A stretch of DNA of 37,633 bases, from the NCBI GenBank assembly GCA_958296015.1, contig CATQIH010000053.1:1-37633 (forward strand), read 5' to 3'. Each line of letters starts with the position of its first letter. Within the stretch, counting starts at the first letter, position 1. A program made the translations under genes and the position numbers. The DNA is from Cyclobacteriaceae bacterium. GTDB taxonomy: Bacteria; Bacteroidota; Bacteroidia; Cytophagales; Cyclobacteriaceae. The notes under the pieces were generated by a model. The model did no database searches. It worked only from the letters and a program-made list of their open reading frames with translations, and was not told the DNA's origin. This document shows, piece after piece, positions 1 to 6,438 of the stretch.

Positions 1-2
1 GG

Positions 3-137
3 AAGTCATATGGTAATGCAAAAAAAATAGGTGATTCAACGACTACTGTTCCAGTACCTAATCATAAAAAACTAAAAATAGGAACGCTAAGATCAATCAT
101 AAGGCAATCGGGGATTCCAAAACAAGAATTCGAGTGA
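3..137 (+). CDS. HicA-family toxin, C-terminal part (5' end outside window)
   Basis: The window opens inside a reading frame of 44 codons ending in TGA at 135-137. The end of the protein reads TVPVPNHKKLKIGTLRSIIR followed by QSGIPKQEF. This is the C-terminal pattern of HicA (YcfA-like) mRNA interferases: a VPV strand, then a K-x-G-T-L-R-S-I-x-R-Q-x-G-I helix. HicA folds as a small dsRBD-like RNase that cuts mRNA and is neutralised by HicB. The catalytic His, normally in a G-S-H context, would lie at or just before the window edge and cannot be judged; the first residues in this frame are KSYGNAKK. No HicB-like frame follows, so any antitoxin would have to lie upstream. The family call is from memory of the motif and is moderately sure; whether the locus is intact cannot be told. 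Confidence 0.6.
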   Translation, partial: KSYGNAKKIGDSTTTVPVPNHKKLKIGTLRSIIRQSGIPKQEFE

Positions 138-196
138 GAAAACACTTCAAGCAACATCATACAGTGGGGCTGCCCTAGCCGCCTGAATTGATAACT

Positions 197-240
197 TGAA
201 AGTTTGGTTTCCCTAAGCCAGCTTATTGATGCCTAGAAGA
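197..240 (+). repeat. Dispersed intergenic repeat, copy 1 (related to 6325-6365)
   Basis: The segment gaaagtttggtt, a short C-run, then ttattgat and agaaga recurs in the same order at 6325-6365 in the spacer before the ABC exporter, with scattered substitutions. Both copies lie in accessory spacers in the same orientation. It may be one arm of a longer structured intergenic element; its function is unknown. Confidence 0.4.
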
Positions 241-337
241 TTAAAATGGCTCAAAAACCGCAAAGATTGCAAATTAGAGTTTGGCGACATTTTGCACTAT
301 CATTTTGACTATGACAGCCAGCTTTATGAAATAAAGC

Positions 338-411
338 TATACTACGGTACATTTCCGGTTCGTAAGTCCACGTCTCGGTAGGGAACCGAACGGTGGCACA
401 AACCGGGGGCG
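338..411 (-). mobile_element. Diverged and truncated copy of the 102-bp MITE
   Basis: Positions 338-354 (tatactacggtacattt) match the first 17 bases of the two intact elements at 9753 and 11569. Read on the minus strand, the segment ends like the right end of those elements: a cggtttgtg arm, an expanded hairpin loop, an accgg arm, then the terminal repeat tgtaccgtagtata. The other terminal repeat is not found downstream and no 9-bp flanking duplication is visible, so this is probably a relic or a variant subfamily member. Confidence 0.5.
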
Positions 412-592
412 CAGAAAAACAGGAAATATGGTGATGGGAAATAGCAATCATTAGCAGGTGTCAGTGTCTGGTATTGATGGAAGGAGCAACCATTGGGTCA
501 TATTAAGCTTGTAGACATTTGTATGATGACGTATACCTGTTTGTTTTGTGATATAGACGCTATATGTCGTTTAAGTACTGGCTCAGAATAAA

Positions 593-630
593 TTACAAAC
601 GCGTCCAGCGTGGAGCGCACTAGCAGTCGG
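593..630 (+). repeat. REP-like repeat, single arm
   Basis: The segment runs ttacaaacgcgtcc, then agcgtggagcgc, then actagcagtcgg. It matches the palindromic repeat at 9577-9646: the first part corresponds to the reverse complement of that copy's left arm, and the last part (cactagcagtcggt) equals its right end. Only one arm is present here. It is likely a dispersed REP-type element. Confidence 0.55.
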
Positions 631-731
631 TAATAGGTAGTTTTGCAATTAATTTTGATTGACTACTTATACACTCGTTGTATGTCACCTAAACAAAAAA
701 ATTCGTTTTATCGCACGAAGAATCATATAAT

Positions 732-893
732 ATGGAAATAAACTTTGATAGCAGAGGCAATCTATGGCCATATGATAAAATAGAAATTTGCTACCGGGCC
801 GCCGGGCGAAGGATTTATAGAAGTAGCCGCTTGAATAAAAAAAAGGCGGTATACAATATTGTTCAGCCGATAAGCCTAGCGATAATGAATTAG
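732..893 (+). CDS. Possible small or truncated protein, 53 aa
   Basis: A short frame runs from ATG at 732 to TAG at 891-893. Its start, MEINFDSRGNLWPYDKIEI, has a coherent protein-like look; a FDSRGxLxPYxKIE opening occurs in small hypothetical proteins that accompany toxin-antitoxin or nucleotidyltransferase loci, though this is from memory and unverified. The remainder is basic (CYRAAGRRIYRSSRLNKKK) and no domain is recognised. It may be the N-terminal remnant of a longer gene cut by rearrangement. It lies just upstream of the 31-nt repeat at 942. An antisense frame over 685-996 has no recognisable motif and is less convincing. Confidence 0.2.
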   Translation: MEINFDSRGNLWPYDKIEICYRAAGRRIYRSSRLNKKKAVYNIVQPISLAIMN

Positions 894-941
894 TCGCTCC
901 AAAGCAACAATTTTGAAACACAAAGGAAAAATGCAAAAAAG

Positions 942-972
942 CCCAGCCAGACGGTTGCACTAATCGTTGTAC
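942..972 (+). repeat. 31-nt cassette-boundary-like repeat, copy A
   Basis: It begins cccagcc and ends cgttgtac. It matches 4355-4385 at 25 of 31 positions in the same orientation and lies 29 bp before the first possible ATG of the serine hydrolase gene. With copy B it brackets the 3.4-kb AT-rich module holding three genes. The resemblance to integron-type cassette junctions is only general: the terminal core does not fit GTTRRRY. Confidence 0.5.
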
Positions 973-1039
973 ACAATTTAAAAACAAAAGGTGCAACTAA
1001 ATGAAAATTTTATGGTCTATCCGTATAAACAATAAAATA

Positions 1040-2548
1040 ATGGATAGAATAAATAGAATTATTAGATCGCGATTTTTAGTATTATTTTTACTAATAGCAT
1101 TTTCTTGTAAAACAGATAGGGATTCTACATTTCAAAACACAAAAAAATTCCAAGAAGAGTACCCCAAATTTTCATTAAAATTTGAAAACCAACTAAGAGA
1201 AATCTATAAGGAAAGAATGCTGTTTGGGGACGTTATTTTTGCTGTAGTTGATGAAAATGGACTGGCTTATTCATTTGCCATTAACAGAGATATTTTAGAT
1301 GGCAAAAAATCATCTCTTAGCAATAATTCCCCTATTTATATCGCATCCAGTACAAAATCATTTACAGGAACATTGCTCAAAATATTAGAGCAGAAAAAAA
1401 TACTCGATTTAAATAAATCACTTCATGATTACCTTCCCCAACTAAATTATAATGACAGTGTAGACACAAAAAACATAACAATTAAAAATCTTTTAAATCA
1501 TACTCACGGTACATTCAGCACAAGTATGACTTGGAAAACGGCTTTTTTAGGATATAGCGGTAATAACAAAGAATTAATCAATGATTTAAATACCGACTTC
1601 ATATATGACCCATCACGTAAATTCCGATATTCAAATGTTGGCCCTATCATTGCCAGTATGGTTGTGGAAAATGTAACAAGAAAAACGTGGAAATCAGAAA
1701 TGAAAGACTACATTTTCACGCCCTTAAAAATGGAAAATACAAGTACCAATTTTAGCGATTATAATCTAAAAGATATTCGTCCATCATTTACCGTTTCCAA
1801 AGAGAAAGGAGTCATTGAAAAGGGCTTTTATAAAGAAGACATCACAATGCATGCAGCAGGAGGAATAATTTCAACTGTAAATGACCTTTCTAAATGGCTA
1901 AGTGCAAACATTAGAGAAGACAGTATTTTACTTAATAAAACTTCTTGGTCCGAACTTCATACTCCGACCACTCCGCAGGACAAAGAGTATTTTACGTATC
2001 ATCGCACAGGCTACAGTTTAGGTTGGGATGTTGCTGAGTATCAGAAAGAGAAAATCTTGACACGTTTTGGAAATTTGGCAGGAATGAGTTTCCATATTTC
2101 ATTGATGCCAGATAAAAAAATTGGAATTATTGCATTCTCAAATGATAACAGAGATTATCTTTTGCCACATTTAATGGCAGATTATGCTTACAATCTAATA
2201 AACGCATTGCCAGCAGACAGTATTTTCAAGAGCGAAAAACCAAAATTTGACAAAAGTTTTGAAAGCGAAAATGAAATCATATATCCTAAAGATTCGGAAA
2301 CTTTAACCGTAAGCGATAATTACGACAAGATAATTGGCACATATCAAAATACTGAAAATTGGCCGGCCATTTCCATTAACAAAAAGGATGATTATTATAT
2401 ATTTAATTGGGGCATATTAAATGGGAAAATCTATGAAAACGAAGAAGGCGGTTACTTTAGTAACTTGGGAGTTTTATCAAGGGACTTTAAAATAATAAAA
2501 GACACTCTTTTGACAGGTTCATTGATTTACGAAAAAACAGAGGAATAA
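1040..2548 (+). CDS. Serine hydrolase, beta-lactamase class C/PBP4* family, lipoprotein
   Basis: A predicted outer-surface or periplasmic serine hydrolase of about 502 residues. The chosen ATG gives a short basic N-region, a hydrophobic stretch and a lipobox ending at Cys23 (IAFSC); an upstream ATG at 1001 would add 13 residues ahead of the signal and is less natural for a lipoprotein. The S-x-x-K motif is S103-S-T-K106 and the Y-x-N motif is Y197-S-N. The third motif, usually H-x-G or K-T-G, appears as RFGNLAG, as in many esterase/peptidase-like members. The last ~100 residues form a separate domain common in Bacteroidota homologues. Likely substrates are peptides or esters; true beta-lactamase activity cannot be claimed. 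The gene is strikingly AT-rich compared with the right half of the window and lies between cassette-like repeats, suggesting transfer. Confidence 0.85.
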   Translation: MDRINRIIRSRFLVLFLLIAFSCKTDRDSTFQNTKKFQEEYPKFSLKFENQLREIYKERMLFGDVIFAVVDENGLAYSFAINRDILDGKKSSLSNNSPIYIASSTKSFTGTLLKILEQKKILDLNKSLHDYLPQLNYNDSVDTKNITIKNLLNHTHGTFSTSMTWKTAFLGYSGNNKELINDLNTDFIYDPSRKFRYSNVGPIIASMVVENVTRKTWKSEMKDYIFTPLKMENTSTNFSDYNLKDIRPSFTVSKEKGVIEKGFYKEDITMHAAGGIISTVNDLSKWLSANIREDSILLNKTSWSELHTPTTPQDKEYFTYHRTGYSLGWDVAEYQKEKILTRFGNLAGMSFHISLMPDKKIGIIAFSNDNRDYLLPHLMADYAYNLINALPADSIFKSEKPKFDKSFESENEIIYPKDSETLTVSDNYDKIIGTYQNTENWPAISINKKDDYYIFNWGILNGKIYENEEGGYFSNLGVLSRDFKIIKDTLLTGSLIYEKTEE

Positions 2549-2699
2549 AAACTGCATACAACAACGTATATAAGCTATGGCTTGGTCTGTCCTCACTTGG
2601 AAAATCTACAGGATTTTTCAACGTCAGTTTCTATTTGAAGAAGTTCGTGCTAAAACAAAACTGTGTGCATAGAACGAGTGGACAAGACACAATACAACC
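2549..2699. other. Cassette-junction-like spacer
   Basis: The spacer opens with gcatacaacaacgtata directly after the hydrolase stop and ends just before the regulator's ATG. The acaacg core is the inverse of the cgttgt found in the repeat that precedes the hydrolase (965-970), so the gene is bracketed by opposing versions of the same short core. Imperfect complementarity exists between ggtctgtcctcac near 2583 and the segment near 2678. The interpretation as a recombination junction is inference. Confidence 0.3.
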
Positions 2700-3278
2700 A
2701 TGGACACAAAGCTCATAGAATACTTTTTAAGCATTATGCCGATTTCACAAGAAGAGATTGAAGCTATAGTTGAGACGATGAATATTCACCATTACAAAAA
2801 GGGCACTACTTTACTTAAAGAAGGACAAATATCGGCAGAAGCATATTTTGTCTTAGAAGGTTGCATTAGACAGTATTATTTAGTTGATGGAGAAGAAAGG
2901 ACAAGTAATTTTTTTACAGAAGAACAATGGGTAATTTCACTAAGTAATTTTAATCAAAGTGTTCCTTCAAATCACTATCTGGTTTGCTGTGAAGATTCGG
3001 TTTTGGTTGTTGGTAACAGTAAAAAAGCGGAGGAGTTATATAAAAGATTTCCAAAACTTGAAACCGTTTCAAGAAAAGTAATGGAGAAAGTATTTGTCGA
3101 ACAGCAAAAAATAATGAGAGATTACTTTACCGATACTCCTGAACAACGCTACTTGAAACTTTTAAGATCAAGACCGAATTTATTTCAAATAATACCTCAA
3201 TATCAAATTGCCAGTTATATTGGGGTGAAGCCTGAATCATTGAGTAGAATTAGGAAAAGAATTTTGAAAAAACTGTGA
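2700..3278 (+). CDS. Crp/Fnr-family transcriptional regulator
   Basis: A 192-residue cytosolic regulator. Residues ~20-115 fit the cyclic-nucleotide-binding beta-roll (HHYKKGTTLLKEGQ...YFVLEGCIRQYY). The C-terminal part holds a helix-turn-helix with recognition segment YIGVKPESLSRIRKRI, typical of the short Bacteroidota Crp/Fnr group. No Cys cluster for an Fe-S centre is seen, and the roll lacks an obvious intact cAMP phosphate-binding R-S pair, so the effector is unknown. The stop lies 23 bp from the convergent oxidoreductase stop. In this phylum such regulators often lie beside the detoxification genes they control, so the oxidoreductase is a candidate target; this is inference. Low GC like its neighbours. 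Confidence 0.85.
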   Translation: MDTKLIEYFLSIMPISQEEIEAIVETMNIHHYKKGTTLLKEGQISAEAYFVLEGCIRQYYLVDGEERTSNFFTEEQWVISLSNFNQSVPSNHYLVCCEDSVLVVGNSKKAEELYKRFPKLETVSRKVMEKVFVEQQKIMRDYFTDTPEQRYLKLLRSRPNLFQIIPQYQIASYIGVKPESLSRIRKRILKKL

Positions 3279-3301
3279 GCTGCTTATCATCCTGATTCGA
3301 T

Positions 3302-4255
3302 TCAAATTGTAACTGCCACATTACCTTTCTTATGCCCTTTCTCAACATATTCGTGAGCACCAACAATTTGCTCTAAACTATACGTTCTGTCAACTACGGG
3401 TTTAAAATTTCCTAGCTCAATTAGATTTTTCAAAAAAATAATATCTTCTTTGGTATGACTTATCACTCCAGTAAGAACTTTTTTATTACTAAATGTAGAA
3501 ATGAAAAACCCTTTTATCATTTCAGACATTCCTGCTGCACTTAAAATCAATAAGCCTCCAGGACTCAAAACTTTTAAGCTATTTGACAATGAAGTTTTAT
3601 TGACTGTATCAAAAATCACGTCATATATGACTCCTTTTTTTGTAAAATCTTCTTTTGTATAGTCAATCACTTTATCTACTCCAAGGGATTTTAGTAAATC
3701 CACATTTGAAGAACCACAAACCCCGGTTACTTGTGCACCATAATATTTTGCAAGTTGAATCGCAGCAGTTCCTACAGCACCGGAAGCACCATAAACAAGA
3801 ACTTTTTGACCGTATGTGATTTTTGCTTTCTTGATAAAATACAATGCAGTTGTTCCTCCAAATGGAATTACCGCAGCGTCTTTGTAAGAAATATTGTCAG
3901 GTTTCAATGCAATAGTTTCATATTCAGGAAAACATAAATATTCGGCATAAGCCCCAAATCTCATATTAGTCTTACCAAAGATATCATCTCCCACTTTAAA
4001 TAAAGTGACATCTTTTCCGACCTGTTGTACTTGTCCCGAAAAAACTCCACCAAGTATATTTATTTTTGGTTTAGTAAGTCCAAAAAATAGCCTCACAGCA
4101 AATGGGTCGGCTTTTCGCAAACGCCAATCTCCTGAATTAACAGCTGTTGCAAAAATTTTAATAAGAACTTCATCATCTTTTGGTAGAGGCTGTTCCACAT
4201 TCTTAATTTGAATAACCTCTGGGCGACCATAATTTGTATAAACTGCTGCTTTCAT
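3302..4255 (-). CDS. NAD(P)-dependent medium-chain oxidoreductase (quinone reductase-like)
   Basis: A 317-residue cytosolic enzyme of the MDR superfamily. The N-terminal GroES-like domain opens MKAAVYTNYGRPEVIQI and contains NSGDWRLRKADP; the Rossmann domain carries the nucleotide-binding motif YGASGAVGTAAIQLAKYYGA. The Cys and His zinc ligands of classical alcohol dehydrogenases are absent, placing it with zinc-independent quinone oxidoreductase/enoyl reductase-like members. It probably reduces quinones or activated alkenes with NAD(P)H; the substrate is unknown. It is convergent with the Crp/Fnr gene and is followed upstream (higher coordinates) by the second 31-nt repeat. AT-rich, part of the putative transferred module. 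Confidence 0.85.
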   Translation of the reverse strand: MKAAVYTNYGRPEVIQIKNVEQPLPKDDEVLIKIFATAVNSGDWRLRKADPFAVRLFFGLTKPKINILGGVFSGQVQQVGKDVTLFKVGDDIFGKTNMRFGAYAEYLCFPEYETIALKPDNISYKDAAVIPFGGTTALYFIKKAKITYGQKVLVYGASGAVGTAAIQLAKYYGAQVTGVCGSSNVDLLKSLGVDKVIDYTKEDFTKKGVIYDVIFDTVNKTSLSNSLKVLSPGGLLILSAAGMSEMIKGFFISTFSNKKVLTGVISHTKEDIIFLKNLIELGNFKPVVDRTYSLEQIVGAHEYVEKGHKKGNVAVTI

Positions 4256-4354
4256 TTTTTTTGATTATTTTGGAGTACAAAAGTATACCCTAACTTTTTG
4301 AATTTCGTTGACTTTGGTTAAGAAATGAAATACCTACACTTATAAAGTGAAAAC

Positions 4355-4385
4355 CCAGCCTGACGGCTGCATTGAACGTTGTGCT
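4355..4385 (+). repeat. 31-nt cassette-boundary-like repeat, copy B
   Basis: This is the direct repeat of 942-972 (six mismatches). It contains the 11-mer tgacggctgca, which recurs at 6388-6398 before the ABC exporter, and ends cgttgtgc. It separates the oxidoreductase promoter side from the HigBA remnant. Confidence 0.5.
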
Positions 4386-4431
4386 TTATATTAAAGAAAA
4401 TTCCGTCTACGGAAAAAATCACTCGGATTAA

Positions 4432-4506
4432 AAAAAATGTAACGATTACAAAAAAGCGATCAAACAAGCCGAAGGAATATTAGAAGAATACCTAAAAGAA
4501 AAATAA
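4432..4506 (+). pseudogene. Remnant of a HigB/RelE-type toxin (C-terminal end)
   Basis: A frame open only back to a stop at 4429-4431 encodes NDYKKAIKQAEGILEEYLKEK and stops at 4504-4506. That lysine- and glutamate-rich terminal helix resembles the end of Gp49/HigB-like mRNA interferases, which precede HigA antitoxins in an operon. No N-terminal or catalytic part is present upstream. The position two bases before the start of a HigA-like fragment supports the call. Assignment rests on a short segment and context. Confidence 0.4.
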
Positions 4507-4508
4507 TT

Positions 4509-4740
4509 ATGGAAAAATCAATGAATGCAAAGGAACTGATTGCCAAGCGATACGGAAAAGAAGGAACCAAGGAACGTGAGAAATTCCGAGAAGATGCTTT
4601 TTCCTGTTATTTTGGCGAAATCATAAAAAATCGCAGAAAGGAATTACATAATTGACACTATAATAAAAGTGTTCAAGGCGTTGAAAGCTGAAATAAGCTT
4701 CAGCGTAAAACTTGAAGGCAACTTTGTTAAGCTCGCCTGA
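4509..4740 (+). pseudogene. Decayed HigA-type XRE antitoxin with internal deletion
   Basis: The first frame (4509-4655) reads MNAKELIAKRYGKEGTKERE and then AFSCYFGEIIKNRRKEL, which is the opening of HigA-like antitoxins just before the helix-turn-helix. It stops at TGA 4653-4655. In the +1 frame, 4654-4740 encodes DTIIKVFKALKAEISFSVKL, the usual C-terminal end of the same family. The DNA-binding core (expected T-Q-x-x-L-A...Y-I-S-R-I-E) is missing, so about 30 codons were deleted with a frameshift at the joint. The protein cannot be a working antitoxin. Together with the toxin stub upstream it marks a dead HigBA module. Confidence 0.6.
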
Positions 4741-4778
4741 TAAAATAGAAAACCGAATATTTGATGAAGATCCGCTAG

Positions 4779-4806
4779 GCCGCATATGTCATGCGGCTTT
4801 TCTTTT
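4779..4806 (+). terminator. Rho-independent terminator
   Basis: A perfect 7-bp stem (gccgcat / atgcggc) with a 5-nt loop is followed by ttttctttt. It lies 39 bp after the end of the decayed HigA frame and probably served that operon. Confidence 0.65.
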
Positions 4807-5415
4807 ATGGCATTTTCAATGCCTATCAGTTATATGTTTGTTTACTTTCATCTGTGAGCATATCAGAAAACAACGGTTATTTATAGCATTGCCAATATGC
4901 CCTGACGGGATTTGCTGCCAACGTGGAGCTTTTTTCCGCACACATGGTGCTCGGAGCTGCATGGTTGGTGCAATTTGCTCCGTCGTTACAGCATTTTGCT
5001 CCATCGCTGCAGCATTTTGCTTCATCGCTGCAGCATTTTGCTCCGTCGTTGCAGTTTTTTGCTCCAAATGCGGAACTTTTTGGTGCTTGTTAAAGGCAAA
5101 GTACCTTCAAAAAAGCACAGATTTGTGTTATATTCAGGTCTTGCCAGGATATGAAAGTAGCCATTTTATGGTAGCCACTGTGGAGCAGCAGAACCAGGAA
5201 GATGTATACCCATGCCTTTATGGAATGATGAGCATTAGAGCGTTGAAGGACATACAAAGTTCACTGAATAGTCTTAACTTTGAATGGTAATACGTTAGAA
5301 ATGAATCATAATACCTGTCGTGTGATCCATAAAATCTCAACTTTTGAGCACATTACAGTATGGTAGAGTGAACTACCATATGGCGTATATACAATTGTTG
5401 GGAACAAGTAAAGAA
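4807..5415. other. Intergenic stretch between HigBA remnant and TraB-like gene
   Basis: No supported gene. It contains the 21-bp tandem repeat at 4971-5054, which keeps frames open on both strands, and a perfect 8-bp hairpin (tatggtag / ctaccata, 6-nt loop) at 5359-5380 just ahead of the secreted protein gene. The frames over 4712-5290 lack known motifs and appear to be produced by the repeat. Confidence 0.5.
4971..5054. repeat. 21-bp tandem repeat, four units
   Basis: Four near-identical 21-bp units start at 4971, 4992, 5013 and 5034, each like cattttgctccatcgctgca plus g. Since 21 is a multiple of three, frames stay open on both strands: the minus strand reads repeats of EQNAAAM and the plus strand hydrophobic FCSIAAA. 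Degenerate units extend a little on both sides. Slippage is the likely origin; a coding role is not supported. Confidence 0.8.
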
Positions 5416-6234
5416 ATGAAAAAAATACTATACACTTCAGCCTTAATTTTAACTGCGTCTTTTTGTTTAGCACAACAAACAGAAGTAACGATTATTGGAA
5501 ATATTCACCAACCGGTTCCAAATTACAATGCAAATACATTGTATAACATTCTAACTAAAATTCATCCTGATTTTCTCCTCCAAGAGCTAGATTCCTCTTT
5601 CTTTGATTCAGATTTTCAATTCAAGGAAAATCCTACGGAAAATGAAGGTATAGCATCCGCCAGATATATAGCCCAATACCCAGCAACCAAAATGCGTCCT
5701 TTTGATTTTGAAGGCAGAAACGAATACAGAAAAGAAATTGGGTCAAGACCAACTGACGGATTAACGATTGACCTCTTGGATAGCTTATACAATCAAAATT
5801 TGCTTTCTAAGAGACAGTCAGAAATTTACAAGACATATGAAGGTCTTTTAGAGCCTTTAATGGTAGCGGCATCTAAATCTCTGGAACATTTCAATAACTC
5901 TAAAACTGATAGTATTTGTGCACAACGGCAATACTATCAGTATACGATGTTACCTAAAATAATAAATGTAAGAGAGGAATTTTCCAATCAGTTCCACACC
6001 AAACCGAATGGAGAAAAAATAAGTTACCAAGAAGGATTTCAACTAGCTTGTAATTTCTGGGATTTGAGGAATCAAACAATGGCAAAAAACATATTGAAAA
6101 TTGCTAACAATAACAAAGGCAAACGGATTGTGGTCTTGATTGGATTCATGCATCGCTATTACATTATAAGCGAATTGAAGAGGTTGATAAGCCATAACAG
6201 GAACATAAAACTGAAAGAGTTTTATGAATATTAA
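5416..6234 (+). CDS. Secreted TraB/TIKI (GumN-like) family protein
   Basis: A 272-residue exported protein. The chosen ATG begins MKKILYTSALILTASFCLAQ, a clean signal peptide cut near Ala19-Gln20; a longer frame from 5344 would bury this signal and is rejected. The mature protein carries two G-x-x-H motifs, GNIH at 28-31 and GFMH at 243-246, with a conserved-looking glutamate in LLQELDS. Paired GX2H motifs plus an acidic residue are the hallmark of the TraB/PrgY/TIKI/GumN superfamily, thought to be metal-dependent proteases. The substrate is unknown. The overall sequence is otherwise divergent, and the ChaN-like heme-binding family is the main alternative. Low GC, no obvious operon partner. 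Confidence 0.6.
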   Translation: MKKILYTSALILTASFCLAQQTEVTIIGNIHQPVPNYNANTLYNILTKIHPDFLLQELDSSFFDSDFQFKENPTENEGIASARYIAQYPATKMRPFDFEGRNEYRKEIGSRPTDGLTIDLLDSLYNQNLLSKRQSEIYKTYEGLLEPLMVAASKSLEHFNNSKTDSICAQRQYYQYTMLPKIINVREEFSNQFHTKPNGEKISYQEGFQLACNFWDLRNQTMAKNILKIANNNKGKRIVVLIGFMHRYYIISELKRLISHNRNIKLKEFYEY

Positions 6235-6438
6235 AATTGTTGCCACCACCATGCGGCGGGTCACCTAGTCGGTCACACCGTGCCGCATGTTGCCCCACCG
6301 CCAGCCGGGTGAAGAGAAGGTGGGAAGTTTGGTTGCCCCAAATAAGCATATTGATCTTCAGAAGACCAAGGCCAATAAACCCTGGCTTGACGGCTGCACA
6401 CGACCTGTTACTTGTCATTATAAACTCGCCCACTCTGC
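6235..6438. repeat. Structured spacer with cassette-like repeat copy C
   Basis: This 204-bp spacer contains an 8-bp perfect stem (catgcggc 6250-6257 / gccgcatg 6282-6289), the second copy of the dispersed repeat (6325-6365), and a weaker copy of the 31-nt repeat (6380-6411) with the exact 11-mer tgacggctgca. The order dispersed repeat, then tgacggctgca, then gene start suggests one compound element at the left border of the ABC exporter operon. Confidence 0.4.

Larger units (their letters stand above)
138..731. other. Intergenic stretch with repeat debris
   Basis: No convincing gene is seen on either strand. The stretch holds a segment resembling 6325-6365 (197-240), a perfect 7-bp hairpin with a 3-nt loop at 321-337, a degenerate end of the 102-bp palindromic element (338-411), and a REP-like segment (593-630). 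Frames open on the minus strand here lack any recognisable motif. The composition suggests an insertion-prone spacer. Confidence 0.5.

Noticed and set aside
942-4385. Canonical integron with attC sites
   Set aside because: The cgttgtac/cgttgtgc ends do not fit the GTTRRRY core and no integrase gene is in the window; only a cassette-like analogy is kept.
4712-5290. 192-residue plus-strand protein and its minus-strand counterpart
   Set aside because: The frames are kept open by the 21-bp repeat, have no conserved motif, and exist on both strands at once.
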